DNA from: Chitinophaga rhizosphaerae
GTDB taxonomy: Bacteria; Bacteroidota; Bacteroidia; Chitinophagales; Chitinophagaceae
NCBI RefSeq assembly: GCF_003958645.1
Contig: NZ_RXLO01000009.1
Location: 186,001 to 250,000, forward strand
Direction of reading: 5' to 3'
Length of the DNA: 64,000 nucleotides
The translations under genes and the position numbers were made by a program. Shown in pieces: positions 1-8,335 of the stretch (position 1 is its first letter; each line of letters begins with the position of its first letter). The notes under the pieces were generated by a model that saw nothing but the letters and a program-made list of their open reading frames with translations, ran no database searches and was not told where the DNA came from.

Positions 1-2
1 CA

Positions 3-953
3 CGCGCAGACGCCATCCGGCAATTTAAAGACTTCTCCCGCACCGATTTGGAAATCCGCTTCCTCGAGCGCCAGGGCGTCCGCGCCATATTCTGGACAGA
101 TGCCGATTACCCCACCCGCCTCCGCCATTGCTGGGACGCGCCCGTTCTCCTCTACGCCCGCGGCCAGCCCGACCTGCAAGCCCCCCGCATACTGGGCGTT
201 GTAGGCACCCGCCGGCCCACGCCCTACGGCATCGAATGCTGCCGGTCGCTCATCAACGGCCTCGCACCGCTCAACGTCACCATCGTCAGCGGGCTCGCCT
301 ATGGAATAGACGTGGCCGCCCACCAGGCCGCCATCGAAGCCGGTTTGCCCACCATCGGCGTGCTGGCCCACGGGCTCGACCGCCTCTATCCATACCGCCA
401 TGCACGCATCGCACGGCGGATGGAGGAACAGGGCGGCTTACTCACCGATTTCCCCAGCGGAACCGTCCTCAACCGGATGCATTTCCCCCGCCGCAACCGT
501 ATCGTAGCGGGCTGTTGCGACGGCATCCTCGTTGCGGAAAGCGGCATCACCGGCGGCTCGCTCATCACGGCCGGCCTGGCGAACGATTACAACCGAGACG
601 TACTCGCCGTTCCCGGCCGAATCGGCGACACCGCCTCCGAAGGCTGCCTGGCCCTCATCCGCCAGAACCGGGCCGCCCTGGTCACTTCCGCCGCCGACAT
701 TGCGGAAGCCCTGAACTGGCAGGGCTCCGCCATTTCTGCTCCGCCGGCCATCCAATCCGCCCTGTTCCATGACCTCACGGCCGAACAGCGGCTGCTCCTC
801 GAAACCCTCGGCGCAACGCGCCTCAGCCTGGATGAAATCCAGTACAGGAGCGGCATTCCGCGGTCGCAGGTTACAGAAGGCATGCTGGCGCTGGAAATGA
901 TGGGCGTGGTACGGGCCTTGCCTGGCCACACCTTCCAGCAAATGGCCCGCTGA
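3..953 (+). CDS. dprA: DNA-processing protein DprA (5' end outside window)
   Basis: DprA binds incoming single-stranded DNA and loads RecA during natural transformation. The frame is open from the first bases, so the true start lies upstream; about 316 residues are visible against a usual length near 370. The Rossmann-type core is clear: GTRRPTPYG, then SGLAYGIDVAAH, FPRRNRIVAG and DGILVAES, the nucleotide-binding-fold motifs of the DprA/Smf family. The last 60 or so residues (after LTAEQRLLLETL) look like the winged-helix tail found in many DprA proteins. It ends at TGA 951-953, about 110 bases before guaB, which has its own promoter. Identification is secure; the N-terminal domain cannot be judged here. 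Confidence 0.93.
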   Translation, partial: RADAIRQFKDFSRTDLEIRFLERQGVRAIFWTDADYPTRLRHCWDAPVLLYARGQPDLQAPRILGVVGTRRPTPYGIECCRSLINGLAPLNVTIVSGLAYGIDVAAHQAAIEAGLPTIGVLAHGLDRLYPYRHARIARRMEEQGGLLTDFPSGTVLNRMHFPRRNRIVAGCCDGILVAESGITGGSLITAGLANDYNRDVLAVPGRIGDTASEGCLALIRQNRAALVTSAADIAEALNWQGSAISAPPAIQSALFHDLTAEQRLLLETLGATRLSLDEIQYRSGIPRSQVTEGMLALEMMGVVRALPGHTFQQMAR

Positions 954-987
954 CACACATGTTATTTAATCGGTACATAAAAAACGG

Positions 988-1021
988 TTTGCGCGGATTC
1001 GATAAAATAGTCGTACATTTG
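988..1021 (+). promoter_or_regulatory. Bacteroidota-type promoter of guaB
   Basis: A -33 TTTG at 988-991 and a -7 TACATTTG (consensus TAnnTTTG) at 1014-1021 are separated by 22 bases, fitting the Bacteroidota sigma-ABfr consensus. Transcription should begin near 1026-1028, leaving a leader of about 33 bases before the guaB ATG. Confidence 0.7.
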
Positions 1022-1023
1022 CG

Positions 1024-1058
1024 TGCAATTATTTAGAAACCTTACCAAAATAATTGCA
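1024..1058 (+). promoter_or_regulatory. Perfect inverted repeat in the guaB leader
   Basis: TGCAATTATTT at 1024-1034 and AAATAATTGCA at 1048-1058 are perfect 11-base inverted complements around a 13-base spacer. The repeat fills nearly the whole predicted 5' leader and ends two bases before the start codon. It could be an RNA hairpin limiting translation or an operator for a dimeric regulator; there is no T-run, so it is not a terminator. Confidence 0.6.
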
Positions 1059-1060
1059 AT

Positions 1061-2539
1061 ATGCCTGCGGGAAAATCCAAAGAGAAATTTGTAGCTGACG
1101 GTCTCACCTTCGATGATGTTTTACTGGTACCTGCCTACTCAGAAGTGCTGCCCAGAGAAGTGAACATCTCCACTCAACTCACCAAGAACCTTCGTATCAA
1201 CATCCCCATGGTATCTGCCGCCATGGATACCGTAACGGAAGCCACCCTCGCCATCGCTTTGGCACGGGAAGGCGGTATCGGCATCCTGCACAAGAACATG
1301 AGCATCGAGAAACAGGCGGAACTGGTAAGAAAAGTGAAACGCAGCGAGAGCGGCCTCATCCTCGACCCGGTTACCCTCAGCGCAGATTCCACCATCGGCC
1401 AGGCATTACGCCTCATGCGGGATAACGGCATCAGCGGCATCCCCATCGTAGACGGCGATAAAAAACTCATCGGCATCCTCACCAACCGCGATCTCCGCTT
1501 CGAAAAGCAAAACACCAAGCGCCTGATCAGCGAAGTAATGACTAAAGACAACCTCGTGACCGCTCCCGAAGGCACGGACATGAAGAAAGCCGAAAAAATC
1601 CTCCAGCAGCACCGCATCGAAAAACTTCCCGTAGTCAATAAACAAGGTAAACTGGTAGGGCTCATCACCTACCGTGACATCCTCCAGCTGCAAAGCTGCC
1701 CCAACGCCGCAAAAGACATGTACGGCCGTCTGCTCGTTGGCGCCGCCCTCGGCATCACGCAAGACCTGCAGGAACGCGCAGCCGCACTCCTCCATGTTGG
1801 TGTGGACGTGGTTACGCTCGATAGCGCCCATGGCCATTCCATTTACGTGCTCGAAGCCCTCAAGAAACTGAAAAAAGCATTCCCGAAACTGCAGGTGATC
1901 GGTGGCAACGTAGCTACCGCAGAAGGCGCCCTCGCCCTGGCAGCCGCCGGTGCAGACGCCGTGAAAGTAGGCGTTGGCCCCGGTTCCATTTGCACCACCC
2001 GCGTAGTGACCGGCGCCGGCTTCCCGCAGCTTTCCGCCGTGATGAACGCCGCACAGGCCCTCAGGAAAGCCGGCATCCCGGTGATCGCCGATGGCGGTAT
2101 CCGCTACACCGGTGATATGGTGAAAGCCCTCGCCGCAGGCGCTTCCACGATCATGGCCGGCTCCATCTTCGCCGGTGTGGAAGAAAGCCCCGGAGAAACC
2201 ATCATCTACGAAGGCCGTAAATTCAAATCCTACCGCGGCATGGGCTCCATCGAGGCCATGGCGGAAGGTTCCAAAGACCGCTACTTCCAGGATGTGGAAG
2301 CCGATATCAAGAAACTCGTTCCCGAAGGCATCGTAGGCCGCGTTCCCTACAAAGGCACCCTTTCCGAAGTGGTTCAGCAATTCGTAGGCGGCCTCCGCGC
2401 AGGTATGGGTTATGTAGGCGCCAAAGACATCAAGGCCCTGCAAGACGCGCAATTCGTCAAGATCACTTCCGCTACCGTAAAGGAAAACCACCCGCACGAC
2501 GTGGTGATCACCAAAGAAGCGCCCAACTATAGCCGCTAA
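1061..2539 (+). CDS. guaB: Inosine-5'-monophosphate dehydrogenase
   Basis: GuaB oxidises IMP to XMP with NAD+, the committing step of guanine nucleotide synthesis, in the cytoplasm. The 492-residue length is normal. The barrel begins with LTFDDVLLVPAYSEVLP; two CBS domains are inserted at about residues 95-215 (VMTKDNLVTAPEGTDM begins the second); the catalytic loop GPGSICTTR places the nucleophilic cysteine at residue 311; GGIRYTGDMVKALAAGA and the flap near YRGMGSIEAM follow. ATG 1061 is the first start after the promoter and sits just behind the leader inverted repeat. The gene ends before a strong terminator, so it is probably monocistronic. Confidence 0.98.
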   Translation: MPAGKSKEKFVADGLTFDDVLLVPAYSEVLPREVNISTQLTKNLRINIPMVSAAMDTVTEATLAIALAREGGIGILHKNMSIEKQAELVRKVKRSESGLILDPVTLSADSTIGQALRLMRDNGISGIPIVDGDKKLIGILTNRDLRFEKQNTKRLISEVMTKDNLVTAPEGTDMKKAEKILQQHRIEKLPVVNKQGKLVGLITYRDILQLQSCPNAAKDMYGRLLVGAALGITQDLQERAAALLHVGVDVVTLDSAHGHSIYVLEALKKLKKAFPKLQVIGGNVATAEGALALAAAGADAVKVGVGPGSICTTRVVTGAGFPQLSAVMNAAQALRKAGIPVIADGGIRYTGDMVKALAAGASTIMAGSIFAGVEESPGETIIYEGRKFKSYRGMGSIEAMAEGSKDRYFQDVEADIKKLVPEGIVGRVPYKGTLSEVVQQFVGGLRAGMGYVGAKDIKALQDAQFVKITSATVKENHPHDVVITKEAPNYSR

Positions 2540-2562
2540 CATCATTTTCCCGTGATATTTCG

Positions 2563-2589
2563 AAGGGCCTGCACGCGCAGGCCCTTTTT
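2563..2589 (+). terminator. Rho-independent terminator of guaB
   Basis: GGGCCTGC (2565-2572) pairs perfectly with GCAGGCCC (2577-2584) around a 4-base loop and is followed by a T-run, 24 bases after the guaB stop. Confidence 0.9.
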
Positions 2590-2604
2590 CTTGCGTTCCC
2601 TGTT

Positions 2605-2612
2605 TATATTTG
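2605..2612 (+). promoter_or_regulatory. -7 element directly before lnt
   Basis: TATATTTG matches TAnnTTTG exactly. Only four bases separate it from the lnt ATG, so the transcript is predicted to be leaderless. No convincing -33 TTTG is visible; that position falls inside the guaB terminator. Confidence 0.5.
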
Positions 2613-2616
2613 AAAA

Positions 2617-4221
2617 ATGAATGCAATCCTGCAAAAACGCAGTGCCCTGCTGCTCAGTATCCTTTCCGGCCTCCTGCTGTGGGCGGCCTGGCCTACTTCC
2701 TCCCTTACCTTCCTGATCTTCATCGCGTTCGTTCCCCTGCTGGCCATGAGCGACCGTATGACCGGGCGCCCCGCCGCTTATTTCGGTCTCCTTTTCCTCG
2801 CGTTCTGGATTTGGAACACCGCCACCACCTGGTGGGTCGGCAACACCACCGTTCCCGCCAGCGGCATTTTCGCCAACGCATTCAACGCCCTGCTCATGAC
2901 CATCCCCTGGATGTGCTACCGCACCACCCGCCTTCGTGCTGGCCGTACCACAGGGTATTTTGCACTGGCGGTTTACTGGATGACGTTCGAATATATTCAC
3001 CAGCATTGGGAACTCAGCTGGCCCTGGCTCACTCTTGGCAACGCGTTCGCCATGTACCCGCAATGGGTGGAATGGTACGAATACCTGGGAACGGAAGGCG
3101 GATCGTGGTGGATCCTCATCGTCAACATCCTCGCTTACCGCGCCATCCTCCAATACCGCAGCACGTTCAAATTCAGCGCGATCCTCGCCCCGGCGCTCGC
3201 CATCCTGATACCCACCGTCGCTTCTATCTTTGTTCCGGGGGATAAAAACGTGCCCGCCGATACGAAGATCGTTGTCGTGCAGCCGAACATCGACCCGTAC
3301 GACGAGAAATTCGCGCGGGGCGCGGCGGCAGAACAGCTCCGTAAATTGATCGACCTCACCGCGCAAAAAACCGATTCGTCGACCCGCTTCATCATCTGGC
3401 CGGAAACCGCGCTCTTCCCTTCCGGCGCCTGGGAGCATGACCTGAACGTTCAGCCGGAAGTATTGGCCATCCGCGACTTCCTCCGGCGTTTCCCCAAAGC
3501 CAGCGTCATTTCCGGCGCGGCTACATACCGTCAATACACGGTGATGGACGAAATCCCTTCCACCGCGCGCCACGCTTCAGAAGGCAATTACTGGTACGAC
3601 GCGTTTAATGCCAGCATCCAGATCGATACTTCGGCTAACGTCCAGGTATATCATAAAGCCCGGTTGGTGCCCGGTGTGGAACTGACGCCCTACATGCGGT
3701 ATCTCCCTTTCATGAAAAAGCTCGCGCTCGACATGGGCGGCATTTCAGGAAGTTATGGACTCACGCCCGGGGTGCCGCTGTTCACCCATCCAGACTGCAA
3801 CGTTTACACCGCCATTTGCTACGAATCCGTCTACGGCAGCTTTGTTGCGGAAAAAGTGCGGGAAGGCGCGCAGTTGCTCGTAGTGGTGACGAACGACGGA
3901 TGGTGGGGCAATACCGCCGGGCACCGGCAGCATCTGCAGTATGCACGCCTTCGCGCCATCGAAACGCGGAAATGGGTGGCCCGCAGCGCCAACACGGGCA
4001 TTTCCGCGCTGATCTCGCCGCAGGGGCAGATCACGGAATCGTTGCCGTATTGGGAGCCGGGCGTGATTTCGGGTATGGTGGGCTGCTCTCCCGACCAAAC
4101 GTTCTACGTGAAATATTGCGGTTTCATCGCGTTCGCACCGGTGATCTTTTGTATCTTGCTATTGATATACACGATTGTTTTACGGGTAACCAGGAAGAAA
4201 AATGTGGAAAACATTCGATAA
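2617..4221 (+). CDS. lnt: Apolipoprotein N-acyltransferase
   Basis: Lnt adds the third acyl chain to the N-terminal cysteine of lipoproteins at the outer face of the inner membrane. The 534 residues fit the family. Hydrophobic segments occupy about the first 210 residues, then a nitrilase-type catalytic domain follows (from about IVVVQPNIDP). The E-K-C triad can be placed: E263 in WPETALFP, K347 in YHKARLVPG and C401 in CYESVYG. A last membrane segment lies near the C-terminus. The next gene starts 20 bases before the lnt stop, so the two are probably co-transcribed and translationally coupled. Confidence 0.96.
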   Translation: MNAILQKRSALLLSILSGLLLWAAWPTSSLTFLIFIAFVPLLAMSDRMTGRPAAYFGLLFLAFWIWNTATTWWVGNTTVPASGIFANAFNALLMTIPWMCYRTTRLRAGRTTGYFALAVYWMTFEYIHQHWELSWPWLTLGNAFAMYPQWVEWYEYLGTEGGSWWILIVNILAYRAILQYRSTFKFSAILAPALAILIPTVASIFVPGDKNVPADTKIVVVQPNIDPYDEKFARGAAAEQLRKLIDLTAQKTDSSTRFIIWPETALFPSGAWEHDLNVQPEVLAIRDFLRRFPKASVISGAATYRQYTVMDEIPSTARHASEGNYWYDAFNASIQIDTSANVQVYHKARLVPGVELTPYMRYLPFMKKLALDMGGISGSYGLTPGVPLFTHPDCNVYTAICYESVYGSFVAEKVREGAQLLVVVTNDGWWGNTAGHRQHLQYARLRAIETRKWVARSANTGISALISPQGQITESLPYWEPGVISGMVGCSPDQTFYVKYCGFIAFAPVIFCILLLIYTIVLRVTRKKNVENIR

Positions 4222-5005
4222 CGGAGGACAGGAAGGCGCGTATTGGACGGAAGGCCAGGGAGACGCGGTGCTTTTGTTGCACGGTTTCGCGGAAGACCAT
4301 TCCGTTTGGGAACACCAGACCGCCTATCTCCGCGCGCATTACCGGGTGATCGTCCCGGACCTCCCCGGCACGGGGCGCTCCAATATCACAGCGCCGCTCA
4401 GCATGGAAAGCATGGCCACCTTCGTGTGGAGGGTATTGCAGGCCGAAGGGCTCGGCAGTGCCGTCGTGATCGGTCATTCCATGGGCGGATACGTAGCCCT
4501 CGCATTCGCCGAAGCCTACCCCGATGCGGTGGATGGCCTCGGGCTCTTCAGCTCCACCGCCCGGCCAGACACCGAAGAAAAACGCGAAAGCCGCCGCAAA
4601 TCCATCCGGATCATGCAGCAATACGGCGTCGAATCTTTCGTGAAACAATTGCTTCCCAATATGTTCGCCGGCGGCTTCCGGAACGCACAGGCAGCCAGGG
4701 TGGAAAATTACATCGACCAGGCCGTTAAAATTCCCATGGCCACCATGATCGGGTATTACGAAGCCATGATCGCACGGCCAGACAGGACCGCCGTATTGTC
4801 GTCCATCCGGAAACCGGTATTTTTCTTCGTCGGGAAAGAAGACCAGGCCGTTCCGCTGGAAAACAGCATGAGCCAGGTGGTACTTCCATCCACCGCCAGC
4901 ATTCAGATATTCGACCATGTCGGGCATATGGGCATGCTGGAAGTGTTCGAAGAAAGCAGTTTGCTGCTGCATCAATTCATTACCTTTTGCCAACACGTTC
5001 AGTAA
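4202..5005 (+). CDS. Alpha/beta hydrolase
   Basis: A 267-residue cytoplasmic hydrolase of the alpha/beta fold; no signal peptide. An oxyanion-loop LLLHGFAEDH lies near the N-terminus, the nucleophile elbow GHSMGGY places Ser93, Asp214 sits in GKEDQAVP and His242 in VGHMGM, giving a complete Ser-Asp-His triad with normal spacing. The sequence between residues 120 and 190 would be the helical cap that sets substrate choice. The substrate cannot be told; the family includes esterases, haloperoxidase-like enzymes and C-C hydrolases. Its start lies inside the end of lnt (20-base overlap), which suggests coupling but not necessarily a shared pathway. Confidence 0.85.
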   Translation: MWKTFDNGGQEGAYWTEGQGDAVLLLHGFAEDHSVWEHQTAYLRAHYRVIVPDLPGTGRSNITAPLSMESMATFVWRVLQAEGLGSAVVIGHSMGGYVALAFAEAYPDAVDGLGLFSSTARPDTEEKRESRRKSIRIMQQYGVESFVKQLLPNMFAGGFRNAQAARVENYIDQAVKIPMATMIGYYEAMIARPDRTAVLSSIRKPVFFFVGKEDQAVPLENSMSQVVLPSTASIQIFDHVGHMGMLEVFEESSLLLHQFITFCQHVQ

Positions 5006-5012
5006 AAATATT

Positions 5013-5041
5013 CCGGCCCGGCGACGAAAACCCCGGGCCGG
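5013..5041 (+). terminator. Hairpin after the hydrolase gene
   Basis: CCGGCCCGG (5013-5021) pairs perfectly with CCGGGCCGG (5033-5041) shortly after the stop. The following bases are C/T-rich rather than a clean T-run, so it is a likely but not ideal terminator. Confidence 0.55.
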
Positions 5042-5233
5042 CAATCTCCTCTTTTCCCCGTTCTCCCTCCCGCCGGCATAAACTTTTCGGTTAAACGAAA
5101 ACCCGCCGGAATTCATCCCGCTATCCTACAGCACCTTACACTTGACGGCGAAATTTATGTAGCCGCCTGCCACTTAAATTTCAGCAACCGCGCGATTTTC
5201 CGTAAATTATGGTTACAAGTAAAGCCTCTCCCC

Positions 5234-7168
5234 ATGGGCAAATTTGTAACGCTCCTCATCTTACTGGCCTGTTTTCTGAGCTGCACTGTGAACGCTTACC
5301 ACATTATCGGTGGGGAAATATTTTATCGGCATCTCGGCATCAACCCCAACAACGGGGCGCACCGCTACCGCATCATCATGAAGTTGTACCGGGATGGGGA
5401 TTTCGTGTGCGGCACCCGGCAAGGCTGCCTGGATTATTTCGAGAACCCCGTCCCCTTTTCCATCTTCACCGCCACCGGCGCGCGGTTAGGCGTTCCGCGG
5501 CTGCTCACCATCGCCCGCACCGCTTCCATCCGCGACACCCTTAAAAACCCCTGTCTTGCCCCGCAAACCATTTACCTCGAAGTGGCCTTTTACGAAAGTG
5601 AGGTCATCGAGCTGCCCGAAATCAACGGCGGGTATTACGTGACGTACCAGCGGTGTTGCCGGGGCGAAGCACTCACCAATATCTACAACTCCGAACGCGA
5701 AGGTTCCAATTTCTACACCTGGATCCCCGGCATCGGGAACCGCCCGGAAAACAACAGCGCCTATTTCGACATCGAAGAAGCACCCGTCATCTGCGCCGGC
5801 CTTCCTCTGAGATACAATTACCGCGCTACCGACCCCGACGGCGACAGCCTTACCTATTCCCTCTGTAACGCCCTCACCGGTGGCAGCACCCGCGCCAATG
5901 AAACATCCGCCACACCGCCGCCCTACAATTCCTACGTGAGCTACATACCGCCATATACCGGCGCCAACCCCATGGGCGGCAATCCCCAACTCAGCATCGA
6001 CAACAACGGGCTCATCACCGGAACACCGAACCGGTCCGGCAAATTCGTGGTCTCCGTTTGCGTTTCGGAATGGGACCGGCGCACGAAACGATTACTCGGG
6101 ACGCATCAAAAAGATATCCTCATCACCGTTTATAATTGCGCCACCCGCATCACCGCATCCACCCCTTCGTCGCTGTACCATTGCAACGACTCCCTCGGCA
6201 TGCGCGTCCCCATCACCAACAACAGCGTGGCGGGCTATACCTCGCGCTTCCTCTGGTATTTCAGCGACGGGACCGACACCATTACCGATTCGCGGAACAT
6301 CTTCTTCAAAACCTTCGCCGACACTGGTGTTTATACCGTAAAACTGGTCGTGAACCCCGGGCTGCCGTGTACCGACAGCACTACCGGCCGCATCTTCAAT
6401 TACCCGGGGCTGCGGACGGGTTTCACCGTGCAGGGCGTCTGCCGCGAAAACCCTGTCTTCTTTACGGATACATCGTCTTACCGGAATGGCGTGATCACCT
6501 ACCGGCAATGGGATTTCGGCGTGCCCGGAACGGACAGCGACACGTCGAACCTTACGGCACCGTTATACCGGTATGCTAACGGAGATGTATATACGATAAA
6601 GTTACACATCCAGACCAATCGCGGATGCGACGCCACCGTCACGAAAAATTTCCGGTTATACGAAGTGAAACCGTTTGCGGGGAATGATACCATCCTCGCC
6701 AGGGGACAGCCTTTGCGGCTGAACGGACAGGGCGGGGAAATTTACCGGTGGTCGCCCGGATCGGGGCTCGACAATCCGGACGTGGCCGATCCGATGCTGA
6801 ACTGGAACGAGGAAATCACGTTCCGGCTGCGGGTCAGTAATCCGCAGGGCTGTGTCGGGTTCGACGATATCAACATCAAATATTACACTGGCCCCGAGTT
6901 CTACATCCCCAATGCGTTTTCGCCGAACGGCGATGGCAACAACGATTTTTTCCGGTTCATTCCCGTGGGGATCAAGGAATATTATTATTTCCGGATCTTC
7001 AACCGGTGGGGCGAGCTCGTCTATAATTCGCTCGAATTCCGGAAAGGATGGGACGGTACTTACAAAGGCAAGCCAGCCGCGATCGACACGTATCTCTGGA
7101 TTTTGGAGGGCCTCGATCTGAACGGGGTCAAGATTTCCAAAAAAGGGACCGTAACTTTGCTTCGCTAA
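5234..7168 (+). CDS. Secreted PKD-domain protein with T9SS type B sorting domain
   Basis: A 644-residue secreted protein. A signal peptide is visible (MGKFVTLLILLACFLSCTVNA). The N-terminal half (to about residue 300) is of a kind common in large Bacteroidota surface proteins and shows a cadherin-like segment (ATDPDGDSLTYSL, then GLITGTPNRSGKFVVSV). Two PKD-like segments follow (FLWYFSDGTDTITD; RQWDFGVPGTDSD). The last 85 or so residues are the gliding-motility-associated C-terminal domain: FSPNGDGNNDFF, FRIFNRWGELVY, GWDGTYKGKP. This domain directs export by the type IX system and surface attachment. The SprA translocon is encoded in this window. Binding partner and function are unknown. Confidence 0.88.
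   Translation: MGKFVTLLILLACFLSCTVNAYHIIGGEIFYRHLGINPNNGAHRYRIIMKLYRDGDFVCGTRQGCLDYFENPVPFSIFTATGARLGVPRLLTIARTASIRDTLKNPCLAPQTIYLEVAFYESEVIELPEINGGYYVTYQRCCRGEALTNIYNSEREGSNFYTWIPGIGNRPENNSAYFDIEEAPVICAGLPLRYNYRATDPDGDSLTYSLCNALTGGSTRANETSATPPPYNSYVSYIPPYTGANPMGGNPQLSIDNNGLITGTPNRSGKFVVSVCVSEWDRRTKRLLGTHQKDILITVYNCATRITASTPSSLYHCNDSLGMRVPITNNSVAGYTSRFLWYFSDGTDTITDSRNIFFKTFADTGVYTVKLVVNPGLPCTDSTTGRIFNYPGLRTGFTVQGVCRENPVFFTDTSSYRNGVITYRQWDFGVPGTDSDTSNLTAPLYRYANGDVYTIKLHIQTNRGCDATVTKNFRLYEVKPFAGNDTILARGQPLRLNGQGGEIYRWSPGSGLDNPDVADPMLNWNEEITFRLRVSNPQGCVGFDDINIKYYTGPEFYIPNAFSPNGDGNNDFFRFIPVGIKEYYYFRIFNRWGELVYNSLEFRKGWDGTYKGKPAAIDTYLWILEGLDLNGVKISKKGTVTLLR
7152..7159 (+). promoter_or_regulatory. 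Possible -7 element for the SDR gene
   Basis: TAACTTTG matches TAnnTTTG within the last codons of the preceding gene, 20 bases before the SDR ATG. No -33 TTTG is seen at the expected distance, so this is tentative. Confidence 0.3.
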
Positions 7169-7179
7169 ACGTTCATAAC

Positions 7180-7941
7180 ATGAAGACTGGAAAAACCGCA
7201 CTCATTACCGGCGCTACCGCCGGGTTCGGAGAAGCTTGCGCAGAAAGGTTTGCGCGGGAAGGATATCGCCTGATCGTGACCGGCAGAAGACAGGAAAGGC
7301 TGGCCGCCCTGCAACAGCAGCTGGAAGAAAGTTTCGGGACGGAAGTAATGCCGCTGCAATTTGATGTCCGCTCGCGGGATGCCGTTACCGCCGCGCTGGA
7401 AAGCTTGCCGGACAACTGGCGGCAGATCGACGTGCTGGTGAACAATGCCGGTCTTGCGCTCGACCTTTCCACTATCGACGAAGGGAATGTGGACGATTGG
7501 GAGACGATGATCGACACGAACGTGAAGGGACTTTTATACGTGAGCCGCACGGTGATCCCCTGGATGAAAGAACGGAAATCCGGGCACATCATCAACATCG
7601 GCTCTACCGCCGCCAAGATCGTTTATGCCAAAGGGAATGTGTATTGCGCCACCAAAGCGGCCGTAGACGCGTTATCTCAAGGCATGCGGATCGATCTGCT
7701 GCCTTTCGGGATCAAAGTGACGGCGGTTCACCCCGGTGCCGCGGAAACCGAGTTCTCGCTGGTGCGCTTCAAGGGCGATGAAAGCCGCGCCAAAGATGTT
7801 TACACTGGTTTTCAACCGCTTAAAGCGGAAGACGTGGCAGCCGTAGTTTGGTATTGCGCTTCCCTGCCGGCCCATGTCTGCATCAACGACCTGGTGGTGA
7901 CCGCAACGGCGCAGGCGAACGCTTATTATACCTTCAAATAA
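7180..7941 (+). CDS. Short-chain dehydrogenase/reductase (YdfG-like)
   Basis: A 253-residue classical SDR that probably uses NADP(H) to oxidise or reduce a small hydroxy or oxo compound such as a 3-hydroxy acid. The cofactor motif TGATAGFGEA is near the N-terminus with an Arg pair (TGRRQERL) that favours NADP; NNAGLAL follows; Ser of NIGSTAAK and YCATKAA supply the catalytic Ser-Tyr-Lys. The tail HPGAAETEFSLVRF and VCINDLVVTATAQAN resemble the YdfG/serine 3-dehydrogenase group. ATG 7180 is chosen although the frame is open further upstream, because the glycine motif then lies at the normal distance and the upstream part overlaps the T9SS protein. Confidence 0.88.
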   Translation: MKTGKTALITGATAGFGEACAERFAREGYRLIVTGRRQERLAALQQQLEESFGTEVMPLQFDVRSRDAVTAALESLPDNWRQIDVLVNNAGLALDLSTIDEGNVDDWETMIDTNVKGLLYVSRTVIPWMKERKSGHIINIGSTAAKIVYAKGNVYCATKAAVDALSQGMRIDLLPFGIKVTAVHPGAAETEFSLVRFKGDESRAKDVYTGFQPLKAEDVAAVVWYCASLPAHVCINDLVVTATAQANAYYTFK

Positions 7942-7984
7942 AAAACTACACATTAGTGTTATTATACATTTTATAATATTCTAT

Positions 7985-7992
7985 TATATTTG
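7985..7992 (+). promoter_or_regulatory. -7 element of an isolated transcript
   Basis: TATATTTG is an exact TAnnTTTG match in a very AT-rich stretch 43 bases after the SDR stop. Transcription would start near 7998. No good -33 TTTG is present. It opens a unit that ends in the terminator at 8336-8369. Confidence 0.5.
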
Positions 7993-7997
7993 AAATC

Positions 7998-8155
7998 CCT
8001 ATAAACTGGGAGAGCCGCAGGGACTGAAAAGCGCCCGGCATAAGGGTTTGCCTTATAAATACCACTTACAGACGAGCGACACAGAAAGTACCATCCCGCC
8101 AAAAGGGTGAGATGCCCAACGACGAGCCTATTGATAATCCTATAACCATATCCCT
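7998..8155 (+). ncRNA. Candidate structured leader or small RNA, family unknown
   Basis: This non-coding stretch lies between a -7 box and a small ORF and differs in texture from the surrounding DNA. Visible pairing includes the perfect hairpin ATAAGG-GTTTG-CCTTAT around 8041-8057, TCCC/GGGA pairing near the 5' end, and CATCCC with GGGTGAGATG around an A-rich loop near 8091-8113. The heptamer TCCCTAT recurs at both ends (7996 and 8151). I could not match it to RNase P, tmRNA, 6S, SRP or a known riboswitch consensus. It may be a leader that regulates the ORF, or part of one longer RNA reaching the terminator. Confidence 0.3.
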
Positions 8156-8317
8156 ATGCTAACATTTGTTACTATGTACATCATCAGGTTGTACTATCCG
8201 AGATGTAAGGAATTTCTGGGAGCGTATTTTGATAGTTCCCGAAGAAACAATTACGGCCGCTGGGCCATGCGTCAGAGCTGGAATGCCGAGAAGCAATGGT
8301 CGTGGGGCTACAACTGA
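8156..8317 (+). CDS. Small ORF, 53 residues, unknown
   Basis: An ATG-initiated frame of 53 codons ending in TGA 8315-8317. The product is basic and rich in aromatic residues: it opens MLTFVTMYIIRLYYPRC and ends WNAEKQWSWGYN, with five Trp and six Tyr. The second half is dense in W, Q, N and R, which is unlike a random translation but not proof of coding. It has no recognised domain, no clear signal peptide and no visible Shine-Dalgarno. It is flanked by a candidate structured leader and a strong terminator, and no other annotated gene explains this transcript. It could instead be chance within a non-coding RNA. Confidence 0.35.
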   Translation: MLTFVTMYIIRLYYPRCKEFLGAYFDSSRRNNYGRWAMRQSWNAEKQWSWGYN

Positions 8318-8335
8318 CTCTCAAACTACCGCATT

